64,000 nucleotides of DNA from an uncultured Acidimicrobiaceae bacterium (GTDB taxonomy: Bacteria > Actinomycetota > Acidimicrobiia > Acidimicrobiales > UBA10347), in the NCBI GenBank assembly GCA_905182135.1, contig CAJJAG010000002.1, forward strand, positions 124,001 to 188,000. Reading direction: 5' to 3'. The position numbers and the translations under genes were made by a program. Of the stretch, positions 55,318 through 64,000 are shown piece by piece; positions within the stretch are counted from its first letter, which is position 1, and each line of letters begins with the position of its first letter. Under the pieces are notes generated by a model, which saw only the letters and a list, made by a program, of their open reading frames with translations, was not told the DNA's origin and did no database searches.

Positions 55318-55782
55318 TCAGACCTTGTCTTCGGCCCGCGCAGCACGGGCGTTAGCGAGCACTAGCTCGTTGGGCTTCTGTGCGGTGTGCGGGTGCTCAG
55401 CACCCGCGTAGACCTTGAGCTTGGTTGCCATCTGGGCACCCAAACGATTGTGTGGCAGCATGCCAGTGATCGACTTGCGCACCGTGTCGGCAGGCTTCTC
55501 TTTCAGAAGATCGCCGTACGAACGAGTCGTAAGACCACCCGGGTAACCCGAGTGGCGGTAGACCATTTTGTCGGTCAGTTTGTTACCGGTCAAGACGATC
55601 TTGTCAGCGTTGATCACAATGACATGGTCGCCCGTGTCAGCGTGTGGCGCGAAGATCGGCTTGTGTTTGCCGCGCAGAATGCGGGCAACCTCGGTAGCCA
55701 TACGACCAAGGACCAGGCCTTCGGCATCGACCACGAACCATTCACGTTCGATATCGCTTGGTTTAGGGGTGAAAGTCTTCAC
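55318..55782 (-). CDS. rplM: Ribosomal protein L13
   Basis: Early-assembly large-subunit protein. From the GTG at 55782, preceded by GGAGA, the product is 154 aa with [37 protein letters not shown] and [12 protein letters not shown]. The frame is open far upstream to 55992 but that part is not L13. rpsI starts 10 bp downstream. Confidence 0.95.
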   Translation of the reverse strand: MKTFTPKPSDIEREWFVVDAEGLVLGRMATEVARILRGKHKPIFAPHADTGDHVIVINADKIVLTGNKLTDKMVYRHSGYPGGLTTRSYGDLLKEKPADTVRKSITGMLPHNRLGAQMATKLKVYAGAEHPHTAQKPNELVLANARAARAEDKV

Positions 55783-55967
55783 GGTGTCTCCGTACGCAGC
55801 ACTTAGAACGATAAAAGCCCGAAGCTGAGGGGGCCAGTCCCAAAGGTTACGAGCGAGAAGCCCGGATTCCGACCCAGAAGTGCCAAACGTCTCTTGTGGA
55901 TTATCTATCCGTGCAAGAATCTTTAGATTCTGGGAACCATTCATCCCGGTCAGAACGTCAGAGGCAC

Positions 55968-58900
55968 ATGAAGTCTTTACCGAATCTCTCAAGGATTCTT
56001 GCCGGACTCATCGTTCTAGCGCTGTTGGCTACGGCATGTAATAGCGACCCAAGCGATACAAGTAGTGCGAATCCAGACCCCGATTCAGATCAAAACAACA
56101 CTCAGGATGAGGGCAACGACCGGAGCGGTAGTACTCGTGGTGGTGGCAGCGAGTTAGCGGCCCAACAGATGTGGCCGCGCATCGACGATTCCGGCGATAC
56201 CCAAGTCATCATCACGTTGGACAACGCCTCGGGTAATCAAGCCGAGACCATCGAACGCGAGGCCCCGCTTGAAGGTGATCCTCTCACTACCGGCGGTGTT
56301 GCCCAGCTCCTGAATGAGTTTCCTGACCTAGAAGAGGGAAGGACCGAACAAGTCGACTTCAACCGGCCGCCCAACACTCGCCCTCGCCCCCGGCCGGGTT
56401 CGACTGTAGAGGCGCTATTTCCACCTCCTGTCGATGCGCAAGCCCCTGAAACTCCAAACGGGCCCCTTGAGGTACTGCGCTTCCAACCTGAAGGTCCGGT
56501 CGATCTTGCGCCTTTTATCTCAGTGACCTTCAACCAGCCCATGGTGAGCTTGTCCACCGTGTCGCAGATCGAGGACGCCGAAACACCGATCACGATCACG
56601 CCAGAAATGCCAGGCCGATGGATCTGGCTTGGGACCAAAACCGTGCGATTCGAGTATGGCCCTGGCGCAATCGACCGCATCCCCGCCGCAACCCGCTATG
56701 TCGTTCGAGTGCCCGCCGGAACCGTGGCTGCCAACGGTGCCGAGCTCGCAGACGACATCGAGTTCGAATTCTCGACGCCGACACCACATGCCGAGTCGGT
56801 CACGCCGATGCATGAGTCCCTCTCGACAGAACCGGTCTTCTTCATCCAGTTTGACCAACGCGTCAATTCTGAGGCCGTCCTCGGCGTCATCGACCTCTAT
56901 GCAAACGGCAACGATGTATCGATACGACTCGCCACTGGTGACGAGGTCAGCGGAGACAACCAGATCGCAAGCTTGGCCGAAAACGCTCTGGTCGATCGTT
57001 GGGTTGCGGTGCGACCGGTCGAGCCATTGCCCACCAACGCGGTAATCCGGTTGGATATCGGCCCCAAGGTGCCGTCAGCCGAGGGCCCAGAAACCTCCTC
57101 TGACATCAGCTCACATTCGGGCCGTACCTATGGCCCCTTCCGTGTCACCGATGCTTACTGCGACTATGGCGACCAATGCGAGCCGGGTAGCTCGTTCCAG
57201 ATCCAAATGTCCAACCCCATCGACGTCGACATCTTCAGACCCGACATGATCACCGTCAAACCAGCCATTCCTGGCATGCAGATTCGCGTCAATTGGAACC
57301 AGATCACGGTGCAAGGGCTCACTGCAGGCCGCACTGACTATCAGGTGACGGTCGGGGCCGACCTCACCGATATCTACGCACAAGAACTAGCCGAGCCCAT
57401 GATCGAAGAGTTCCAGGTCGGCGATGCACAGCCCGCACTCTTTCGCCCAGGTCGCTCCTTGGTGACCTTAGATCCAATCGTCGACAACCAGCAGTTGGGC
57501 GTGACCTCGATCAACAACGAAGAGCTCGACATCACCGTTTACCAGGTCGATCCAGTTAGGGACTGGCAGACGTTCAACGAGAACCACTGGGCGATAGCTC
57601 GCGGCGAGCACACCGCTAACTGGGCGATACTCGATGAACGCCGGGTAACCGCCACCGGAGAAGACAACACGTTCACCGAGACTGCAATTGATCTGTCGTC
57701 CCAACTTGCAATCAGCTCACACCTCGTGGTGGTTGTCGGCCCGTCACGCCGCAATCCGGACGATTGGCGCAACGAACCATTCGCTGTTTGGGTGCAAAAC
57801 ACCAAGCTCGGGTTAGACGCCATCACCGACAACCAACAAGCCGTCGCCTGGGTAACAGACCTGACTACCGGCGAGAGTGTGCCCGGCGCGACCGTCGAAA
57901 TTATTGGTGGTTCATCAGCCACGACCGATGCCGATGGAATCGCCAAACTCCAACTGGCCGACCGGGCCAGCGGCATGCTCGCCAAAGCCGGTGGCGACGT
58001 CGCACTTATCGGAGAGTTCTGGGCGCAACCCTGGGATCGCACCGATCAACTCCGTTGGTACATCATTGACGATCGCGGCCTGTATAAGCCAGGTGAAACC
58101 GCCAGCCTGAAGGGCTGGGTACGCCAGGCTGACTTCGACGTCCCGGCCGATCTTTCACTTCCTTCAGCAGGCGGCACCGTCACATGGCTTGCTAACGATG
58201 AGTTCGGCAACGAAATCGGTTCAGGCAAGGTCGACCTAAGCCCTCAGGGTGGTTTTGACTTGGAGGTAGAGCTACCCGATGACATCACTCTTGGCAGTGC
58301 CACGGTGCAGTTCAGTACAAACGCCTTCCGCGGCGCAGACAACGCCAGCACTTGGCATGTGCTACGTGTCCAAGAGTTCCGACGTCCAGACTTTGAGGTC
58401 ACTGCCGAAGTAGCTGGCTCGGGCCCGTATCTTGCCGGTACAACGTTTGCCATCAACGCCCAGGCTGACTACTTCGCTGGCGGCGCAATCGCTTCGTCAC
58501 CAGTTGGCTGGAACGTAAGCGGCAATGTGACGAGCTACTCACCACCGAACTGGCCGGAATATAGCTTCGGGATCTGGGTCCCATGGTGGCTCTCATTCAA
58601 CGAATTCGCATTCACGGACGAGCCTTTCGATGGCGGTGGGGGCTTTGGCGGTGGCACTAACGAGTTCTTCAGCGGCACCACTGATGCAGGCGGCGAACAT
58701 GGCTTGGACATCACTATCGACACCGAAGGAAAGCCGCGACCTGTACGCGTCACCGCCTCTGCCACAGTCACTGATGTGACCCGTCAGTCGATCACTGGAT
58801 CTGCGTCGGCATTGGTTCACCCAGCTGACCTCTATGTCGGCATAAAGGGAGCGCGCACGTTCGTGCAAGCAGGCGAACGCCTAGATCTCGACTTGATCGT

Positions 58901-61900
58901 GACCGACATCGACGGCATCGTCGTCTCCGGCCAAACGGTCACGGTCGAATCAGTTCGCCTCGAATGGCAGTTCCAAAGCGGCTCATGGACCGAGGCTGAG
59001 ATTCCCGACGAAGTGTGTGAAGTCACCAGCGCCGACGACGCAACGGTGTGTTCATTCCGCCCTTCTGAGGGCGGGCGTTACCGTATGTCAGCTACCGTTA
59101 CTGACTCGTCGGGCCGCACCAACCTGAGCGAACTCACCCGCTGGGTGGCCGGCGGCGAACGTCGCACCAGTCGACGCGTCGATCTCGAAGAGTTGACCCT
59201 GATCCCTAATGGCCAGGACTACCAACCGGGTGACACGGCAGAGATCCTTGTGCAGTCGCCATTTGTCGATGCCCACGGCTTGCTCGTCGTCTCCCGAGGC
59301 ACCATTGACCGCATCGAGACAATCGAATTCGACGACGCGGGCACAGCAATCGTACAGCTGCCCATTACCTCAGACGACATCCCGGGCCTTGGGCTGCAGT
59401 TCGAAGTTGTGGGCACCGCAGAGCGTTCCTCGAACGACCAGATAAATCCGTCACTTCCGGCTCGTCCTGCCTACGCCTCTGGGCGACTCACGCTGAACGT
59501 TCCCGCCGATGAACGTGAACTCACCATCGACGTCGCGCCGCGCCTGGCCAAGCTCGTACCCGGCGCCGCAACCAAGCTTGATATTGTCGTCACAGACGCG
59601 GACGGCGAACCCGTGGCCGATGCGGAACTCGCCGTAATAATCGTCGACGAAGCTGTTCTTTCGTTGACCAACTACCAGCTGCACAATCCGCTCGATGCCT
59701 TCTATGCCCGCAACAGCGGACCGGGCCAGGTATTCCGAGGCCGAGCGACTCTGTTGTTGTCGGACCCTGCCACGATCTTCGACGGCAGCAACACCAACGG
59801 CGGCGCTCAGGACGAAATGCTGGCGGGTGGATTCGCTCGCGCTGAGGACGGCGCTGTCGAATTTTCTATGCTTGCCGCTCCGGAGACAGCGCTTGCCGCT
59901 CCGGAGGCAGCCATCGAACTGCGTACCAACTTTAATGCGCTGGCTGTGTTCGAGCCCGAGGTCACAACCAACAGCTATGGGCGCGCCGTTATTGACGTGC
60001 CCCTTGCCGACAATTTGACTCGGTATCGCGTGATGGTTGTCGCTACCGCCGGCCCAACCCATGCAGGAACGGGCGAGTCGAACATCACTGCTCAACTACC
60101 CGTAACAGTCCGACCTACTCCCCCACGGTTCGCCAACTTCGGTGACGTCTTTGAGTTTCCCGTCATCGTGCAGAACACCACGGACGAACCGCTCGATATC
60201 GACGTTGCGTTGCGCTCCACCAACCTGAGCATCAATGGCCGGGCCGGCACCACCGTCACCGTGCCAGCCAACGATCGGGTCGAAGTCCGCTTCCACGTTT
60301 CAGCGGTCGAAGCTGGTCTCGCCCAGTATCTGGTCGTTGCATCGGCTGGCCTACTTACCGATGCAGTCGAAGGCGAGTTTCCGGTCTATACGCCGGCTAC
60401 CGCTGAGGCGTTCGCTACTTATGGCTTCATCGACAGCGGCAGTATTGCGCAACCGTTTACCGAGCCACAGGATGTGTTCCCGCAGTTCGGTGGGCTCGAG
60501 ATCTCCACATCGTCCACAGCAATTGCTTCGCTCACCGATGCACTGTTGTACCTCAGCGACTACCGGTACGAAAATAGCGACGCATTCGCTTCTCGAATCA
60601 TCGCCATCGTGTCGCTCGACGACATCTTGACGGCGTTCGATGCTGAAGGCTTGCCGTCACCCGACGAGTTGCGTTCGGTGATCAACAATGACATCAACCG
60701 CTTGTCGAGCATGCAAAACAACGACGGCGGTTTCCCCTACTGGCGTCGAGGTCGCGAGTCGATTCCCTACAACACTGTGCAAGCAACCCATGCGCTCGTG
60801 CTGGCTAAGCAAGAGGGAAACGCCGTTGACGAGCAGGTACTGGAAGACGCCAAATTCTATCTAGCCAACATCGAGGACTTCTATCCAGACTGGTACCACG
60901 AGTCAACCAGGCGATCGATCTCGGCCTACGCATTGCACGTGCGCTTCTTAGCTGGAGATCGCGACATCTACAAGGCGACGAGCCTCTACAAGCGAGCGGG
61001 CGGCGATATCGAACTTGACGTCGCTGCATGGCTCTGGCCGGTCGTAGCTAACACTGAACTCGACAATGCCATCGAACTGCTGTTGAACAACCGGGTCACC
61101 GAAACACCAGATGCAGCCACGTTCGCTACGAGTTACGGCGAACAGGCCTACGTGTTTTTGCACTCAGACCGCCGCACCGATGCAATCGTGCTCGACGCGT
61201 TGATCGCTCAGCGGCCTGACAGCGACCTAGTAACCAAGACGCTCACTGGCTTGTTGGCGGCCAGAGACCATTACGGCCATTGGCGCAATGCGCAGGAAAA
61301 CAGCTTCGTGTTACTTGCCGGTTCTGCGTACTTCCATAGGTTCGAGAGCGTCGACCCTAACTTCATCGCTCGGGCCTGGCTCGGCGAGACGTACACCCTC
61401 GAACACGCCTACGAGGGCCGAGTGACCGACCGCAACCTAACAGTGGTACCCATGGCCCAACTCATCGACGTCGGCGACACCAACATCGTGCTGTCACGCG
61501 ACGGTATCGACGGCCGGCTCTACTACCGACTCGGCCTGCGATACGCACCCATTGACTTCGACCTTGACGCACGAGACCAAGGCTTCGTCGTCCAACGCAC
61601 GTACGAGGCGATCGACGACGACACCGATGTTGTACGCAATAACGACGGTACCTGGGCTGTTCGAGCTGGAGCTCGAGTGCGGGTGCGCCTAACGATGGTC
61701 GTCGATAGCCGCCGCACTCATGTTGCCCTGATCGATCCGATCCCTGCTGGATTCGAAATAGTGAATTCAGCATTAGCGACCAGCGAACCAGCCCCCCAGG
61801 CCGATCCCAGCGAGACCGCTTCGAATCGTTTCTGGTGGTCCCGATGGTTCGAGCATCAGAACCTGCGCGATGATCGGGCCGAAGCATTCTCAACATGGTT

Positions 61901-62048
61901 GGGCGCCGGCTCCTACGAGTACACCTACATTGCTCGAGCAACTACGCCTGGCACGTTCGTGACTCCTCCAGCGAGAGCCCAACAGATCTACGAACCAGAA
62001 GTTTTCGGCCGCTCCGCTTCTACGACGGTCACCGTCACAGACTCTTAG
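55968..62048 (+). CDS. Giant alpha-2-macroglobulin-family lipoprotein without thioester
   Basis: A 2,026-aa lipoprotein (lipobox LLATAC, C24) with an acidic Asp/Ser-rich linker. Bacterial A2M features follow in order: [11 protein letters not shown] (MG-type start), a large beta-rich region, [20 protein letters not shown], the bait-side [35 protein letters not shown] and an alpha/alpha thioester-domain region. There the usual YPYGCxEQ is replaced by YRYENSD (residues 1532-1538), so no thioester can form. It would act as a periplasmic protease trap or scaffold. The start is fixed by the signal peptide; it is divergent from rplM. Confidence 0.85.
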   Translation: MKSLPNLSRILAGLIVLALLATACNSDPSDTSSANPDPDSDQNNTQDEGNDRSGSTRGGGSELAAQQMWPRIDDSGDTQVIITLDNASGNQAETIEREAPLEGDPLTTGGVAQLLNEFPDLEEGRTEQVDFNRPPNTRPRPRPGSTVEALFPPPVDAQAPETPNGPLEVLRFQPEGPVDLAPFISVTFNQPMVSLSTVSQIEDAETPITITPEMPGRWIWLGTKTVRFEYGPGAIDRIPAATRYVVRVPAGTVAANGAELADDIEFEFSTPTPHAESVTPMHESLSTEPVFFIQFDQRVNSEAVLGVIDLYANGNDVSIRLATGDEVSGDNQIASLAENALVDRWVAVRPVEPLPTNAVIRLDIGPKVPSAEGPETSSDISSHSGRTYGPFRVTDAYCDYGDQCEPGSSFQIQMSNPIDVDIFRPDMITVKPAIPGMQIRVNWNQITVQGLTAGRTDYQVTVGADLTDIYAQELAEPMIEEFQVGDAQPALFRPGRSLVTLDPIVDNQQLGVTSINNEELDITVYQVDPVRDWQTFNENHWAIARGEHTANWAILDERRVTATGEDNTFTETAIDLSSQLAISSHLVVVVGPSRRNPDDWRNEPFAVWVQNTKLGLDAITDNQQAVAWVTDLTTGESVPGATVEIIGGSSATTDADGIAKLQLADRASGMLAKAGGDVALIGEFWAQPWDRTDQLRWYIIDDRGLYKPGETASLKGWVRQADFDVPADLSLPSAGGTVTWLANDEFGNEIGSGKVDLSPQGGFDLEVELPDDITLGSATVQFSTNAFRGADNASTWHVLRVQEFRRPDFEVTAEVAGSGPYLAGTTFAINAQADYFAGGAIASSPVGWNVSGNVTSYSPPNWPEYSFGIWVPWWLSFNEFAFTDEPFDGGGGFGGGTNEFFSGTTDAGGEHGLDITIDTEGKPRPVRVTASATVTDVTRQSITGSASALVHPADLYVGIKGARTFVQAGERLDLDLIVTDIDGIVVSGQTVTVESVRLEWQFQSGSWTEAEIPDEVCEVTSADDATVCSFRPSEGGRYRMSATVTDSSGRTNLSELTRWVAGGERRTSRRVDLEELTLIPNGQDYQPGDTAEILVQSPFVDAHGLLVVSRGTIDRIETIEFDDAGTAIVQLPITSDDIPGLGLQFEVVGTAERSSNDQINPSLPARPAYASGRLTLNVPADERELTIDVAPRLAKLVPGAATKLDIVVTDADGEPVADAELAVIIVDEAVLSLTNYQLHNPLDAFYARNSGPGQVFRGRATLLLSDPATIFDGSNTNGGAQDEMLAGGFARAEDGAVEFSMLAAPETALAAPEAAIELRTNFNALAVFEPEVTTNSYGRAVIDVPLADNLTRYRVMVVATAGPTHAGTGESNITAQLPVTVRPTPPRFANFGDVFEFPVIVQNTTDEPLDIDVALRSTNLSINGRAGTTVTVPANDRVEVRFHVSAVEAGLAQYLVVASAGLLTDAVEGEFPVYTPATAEAFATYGFIDSGSIAQPFTEPQDVFPQFGGLEISTSSTAIASLTDALLYLSDYRYENSDAFASRIIAIVSLDDILTAFDAEGLPSPDELRSVINNDINRLSSMQNNDGGFPYWRRGRESIPYNTVQATHALVLAKQEGNAVDEQVLEDAKFYLANIEDFYPDWYHESTRRSISAYALHVRFLAGDRDIYKATSLYKRAGGDIELDVAAWLWPVVANTELDNAIELLLNNRVTETPDAATFATSYGEQAYVFLHSDRRTDAIVLDALIAQRPDSDLVTKTLTGLLAARDHYGHWRNAQENSFVLLAGSAYFHRFESVDPNFIARAWLGETYTLEHAYEGRVTDRNLTVVPMAQLIDVGDTNIVLSRDGIDGRLYYRLGLRYAPIDFDLDARDQGFVVQRTYEAIDDDTDVVRNNDGTWAVRAGARVRVRLTMVVDSRRTHVALIDPIPAGFEIVNSALATSEPAPQADPSETASNRFWWSRWFEHQNLRDDRAEAFSTWLGAGSYEYTYIARATTPGTFVTPPARAQQIYEPEVFGRSASTTVTVTDS

Positions 62049-62291
62049 GGCCACCCCTGCGAGTCGTAGCGTCTATTCAATGGCCACCTGTGCCCTTTGT
62101 CATGTTCCCAAGCCGCAGTCCCGGACCAGCAGTAGCGGTTCTTGCAGCCTGGCAAGGATCGCAGATCGCTCACAGAACTATCCACAAGGTCAACCGAGTA
62201 GAACACTTCATATTTGTGGACCTAGGGCGCGGCTACCGCGCCATTGGGTCCACTGATTCTGAAGTGGCCTTTAATCTGCTTGACTAACGAG

Positions 62292-63410
62292 ATGAAGATC
62301 ACACCGTTCGCCGTCGAACAATGGATGAACGAATACGAGAATCATTGCGAATACAACCTCGCTGAAACCTGCGTCGAGTCCCTTACCGTTGAAGAGCTCC
62401 TCAACCTGGCTGACCTCGGCCGGAACGCACTCGACGACATCTTGTCGATGAAGTTGACCTACGGACCTATCGAAGGCTCAGAGCGGCTACGCACCGCCAT
62501 CGCAGCGTTATACGACAATGTCGCCGTCGAAAATGTGCTCGTAACCCATGGAGCCATCGGAGCGAACAAGCTCGTCCACGAGACCCTGGTTGAGGCGGGC
62601 GACATTGTCATCTCGGTACAACCGACCTACCAGCAGCACTATTCAATCCCGGCCAGCTACGGCGCTGACGTCAGAATTCTTAGCCTGCGAGCCGACAACG
62701 GCTATCTGCCCGACATCGGCGAGCTACGAGAAATGGCAACACCCGACACAGCCTTGATTGCAATCAACAACCCGAATAATCCGACCGGTTCGTTGATGAA
62801 CACCGCCATGCTCGCCGAGATCGCACAAATCGCAGCAGCTAATGGGGCCTACGTCCTATGTGACGAGGTCTACCGCGGGACTGACCAAGCAGGCAGCGGC
62901 ACCTCCACCTCGATTGTCGACCTCTCAGACCATGGGATCAGCACCGGAAGCATGTCCAAGGCCTTCTCGCTCGCCGGGTTACGCCTGGGTTGGATCGCTG
63001 CTCGCGTCGAGGTGATCAAGGCAGCCGAGCTCCACCGCGACTACAGCACCATCAGCGTGGGCATGATCAATGACTTCCTCGCAGCAATTGCACTCGAGCA
63101 CGCCGACACCATCCTCGGGCGCAGCCGTTCCATCACTCGGACCAACCTGGCCATCTTGAGCGACTGGGTCGACGCTGAATCGCGCATTAGCTGGATCAAG
63201 CCGCAGTCTGGCACAACCGCATTGCTTCGCTTCGACGCTGACTTGTCGTCACGCGATTTTTGCACTGCACTGCTACGCCAAACGGGTGTGCTATTCATGC
63301 CTGGCAGTGCACTCGAATCTGAGGGCTCGGTGCGTATTGGCTATGCCAACAACGAACAGATCCTGCGCGATGGCCTCGCTCAGGTCTCCATCTTTCTCGC
63401 ACATCTGTAA
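62292..63410 (+). CDS. PLP aminotransferase (class I/II, VioD-like subgroup)
   Basis: A 372-aa fold-type I aminotransferase. The PLP Lys is K223 (TGSMSKAFSLAGLRLGW), and PNNPTGS, CDEVYRG and VRIGYANN are present. The N-terminal MKITPFAVEQWMNEYE and YNLAETCVESLTVEEL are typical of a subgroup that includes capreomycidine-synthase-like enzymes; a normal amino acid substrate is equally possible. I chose the ATG at 62292; the frame is open to 62244. About 240 bp of non-coding DNA separate it from the A2M gene. Confidence 0.8.
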   Translation: MKITPFAVEQWMNEYENHCEYNLAETCVESLTVEELLNLADLGRNALDDILSMKLTYGPIEGSERLRTAIAALYDNVAVENVLVTHGAIGANKLVHETLVEAGDIVISVQPTYQQHYSIPASYGADVRILSLRADNGYLPDIGELREMATPDTALIAINNPNNPTGSLMNTAMLAEIAQIAAANGAYVLCDEVYRGTDQAGSGTSTSIVDLSDHGISTGSMSKAFSLAGLRLGWIAARVEVIKAAELHRDYSTISVGMINDFLAAIALEHADTILGRSRSITRTNLAILSDWVDAESRISWIKPQSGTTALLRFDADLSSRDFCTALLRQTGVLFMPGSALESEGSVRIGYANNEQILRDGLAQVSIFLAHL

Positions 63411-63443
63411 ACCGCTAGCGCCACTAGCCGCACCGCTAGCGGG

Positions 63444-64000
63444 TCAATACGTCACCTGGAGAAGGAAAAGCCCATGGGGCGGGGCTACCCGTTGGACTGC
63501 CTTGCGATCCTTAGCTTCAAGAATGCTCGGAACGTCGCTAACCGCCAATACTCCGAGGCCAACATCCACGCACATCCCGGTGATCGAACGCACCATCTGT
63601 TGACAAAACGACGAGGCAGCAATCACTAGCTGGATCTCATCGTCGGGCTGACGAGTCCACCCGACCGATCGCAGCGTACGAGTACGCGGCTTCTCGACTC
63701 GCTGGTCGCCAAACACTTCAAACTGGCGGCGACAGAACGAACTAAAATCGTGGGTTCCCAACAAAAGTTGCCCTGCGGCCTGCATCTGATCAACGTCCAG
63801 GGGTAACGACACCCGCCATGTGTAGTCCTTCCGAAAGGGATCGGGTAGCCGCCTATTCAAAATCCGGTACCGGTACGACCGCCCCTTGCACGAGAAACGA
63901 GCGTCAAAGTCGTCAGCCACCAGCTGTACATCGCTGACCACTATGTGCGGCCTGCACAGCGAGTTCAGCGATGTCCGCAAGGCCTCCAGAACGACCGGCT
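63444..64000 (-). CDS. truA: tRNA pseudouridine synthase TruA (5' end beyond the window)
   Basis: Forms pseudouridine at tRNA positions 38-40. Only the C-terminal part, about 185 codons, is in the window; the frame remains open to the right edge, reading PVVLEALRTSLNSLCRPHIVV. FSCKGRSYRYRI, GTHDFSSFC and FCQQMVRSITGMCVDVG are typical. The catalytic Asp region lies outside. In Actinomycetota truA normally lies directly next to rplM; here 7.7 kb with the A2M and aminotransferase genes separates them. Confidence 0.92.
   Translation of the reverse strand, partial: PVVLEALRTSLNSLCRPHIVVSDVQLVADDFDARFSCKGRSYRYRILNRRLPDPFRKDYTWRVSLPLDVDQMQAAGQLLLGTHDFSSFCRRQFEVFGDQRVEKPRTRTLRSVGWTRQPDDEIQLVIAASSFCQQMVRSITGMCVDVGLGVLAVSDVPSILEAKDRKAVQRVAPPHGLFLLQVTY

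Overview
This 64 kb window looks like a chromosomal piece of a mid-GC Actinomycetota bacterium, most likely of the class Acidimicrobiia. That placement is inferred from gene order (alr, tsaE, tsaB, rimI, tsaD, groES, groEL on one strand, and truA near rplM, rpsI, glmM), a ParC/ParE pair separate from gyrase, a mycobacterial-type methionine aminopeptidase and many Ser/Thr/Pro-rich lipoproteins. It is mostly housekeeping DNA. I see no rRNA, tRNA, CRISPR array, phage or intact insertion sequence.

Layout. 0.1-7.6 kb: tldD-tldE, uppP, a SAF-domain protein, an FmdB-type zinc ribbon divergent from plsY, then galU-moeA. 7.6-9.9 kb: two small genes and a 0.9 kb gap with a short tandem repeat. 9.9-14.4 kb: parC-parE. 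14.5-19.6 kb: small genes, a RecB-like Fe-S nuclease, a CAP-domain protein, an unrecognised 405-aa protein and mutM. 19.8-26.8 kb: a TolB-like lipoprotein, a PhzF/histidine-phosphatase pair, map, an AcuI/YhdH-type reductase and a PQQ-propeller lipoprotein. 26.8-31.1 kb: partly decayed genes (a split lipoprotein and an ACT-domain remnant), an APH-type kinase and pyrE. 31.3-38.4 kb: pyrC, an aromatic amino acid decarboxylase, an acyl-CoA ligase and a cbs-metB transsulfuration pair. 38.4-41.9 kb: an MFS pseudogene, three 74-bp tandem repeats, a Nudix gene, a cytochrome c lipoprotein and a probable selenoprotein. 42.2-49.6 kb: groESL with terminator and CIRCE operator, the t6A genes, a DUF3524-type glycosyltransferase and alr. 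49.9-55.8 kb: a 1,141-aa GlmS-like protein, glmM, rpsI, rplM. 55.9-64 kb: a giant alpha-2-macroglobulin, an aminotransferase and the 3' part of truA.

The main discovery candidate is a gene at 41503-41880 that ordinary ORF calling misses. It encodes a membrane-anchored glutaredoxin-like protein in which the first Cys of the CPFC active site is an in-frame TGA. A 6-bp stem-loop with an AGUUC loop begins 12 nt after that TGA and fits the bacterial SECIS model. This suggests a UPFC selenoprotein, and it sits 26 bp after a cytochrome c lipoprotein gene. Secondary points are the enlarged GlmS-like enzyme with an N-terminal insertion and a C-terminal extension, the A2M lacking its thioester motif, a 23-bp duplication that breaks a lipoprotein gene, and the three perfect 74-bp repeats.

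Functional themes: cell-wall precursors (uppP, glmM, GlmS-like, alr, galU), tRNA modification (tsaB, tsaD, tsaE, truA, possibly queuosine mannosylation), DNA topology and repair (parCE, mutM), and pyrimidine and sulfur amino acid metabolism. Several genes lack an upstream Shine-Dalgarno sequence, so some starts are uncertain; alternatives are given in the entries.
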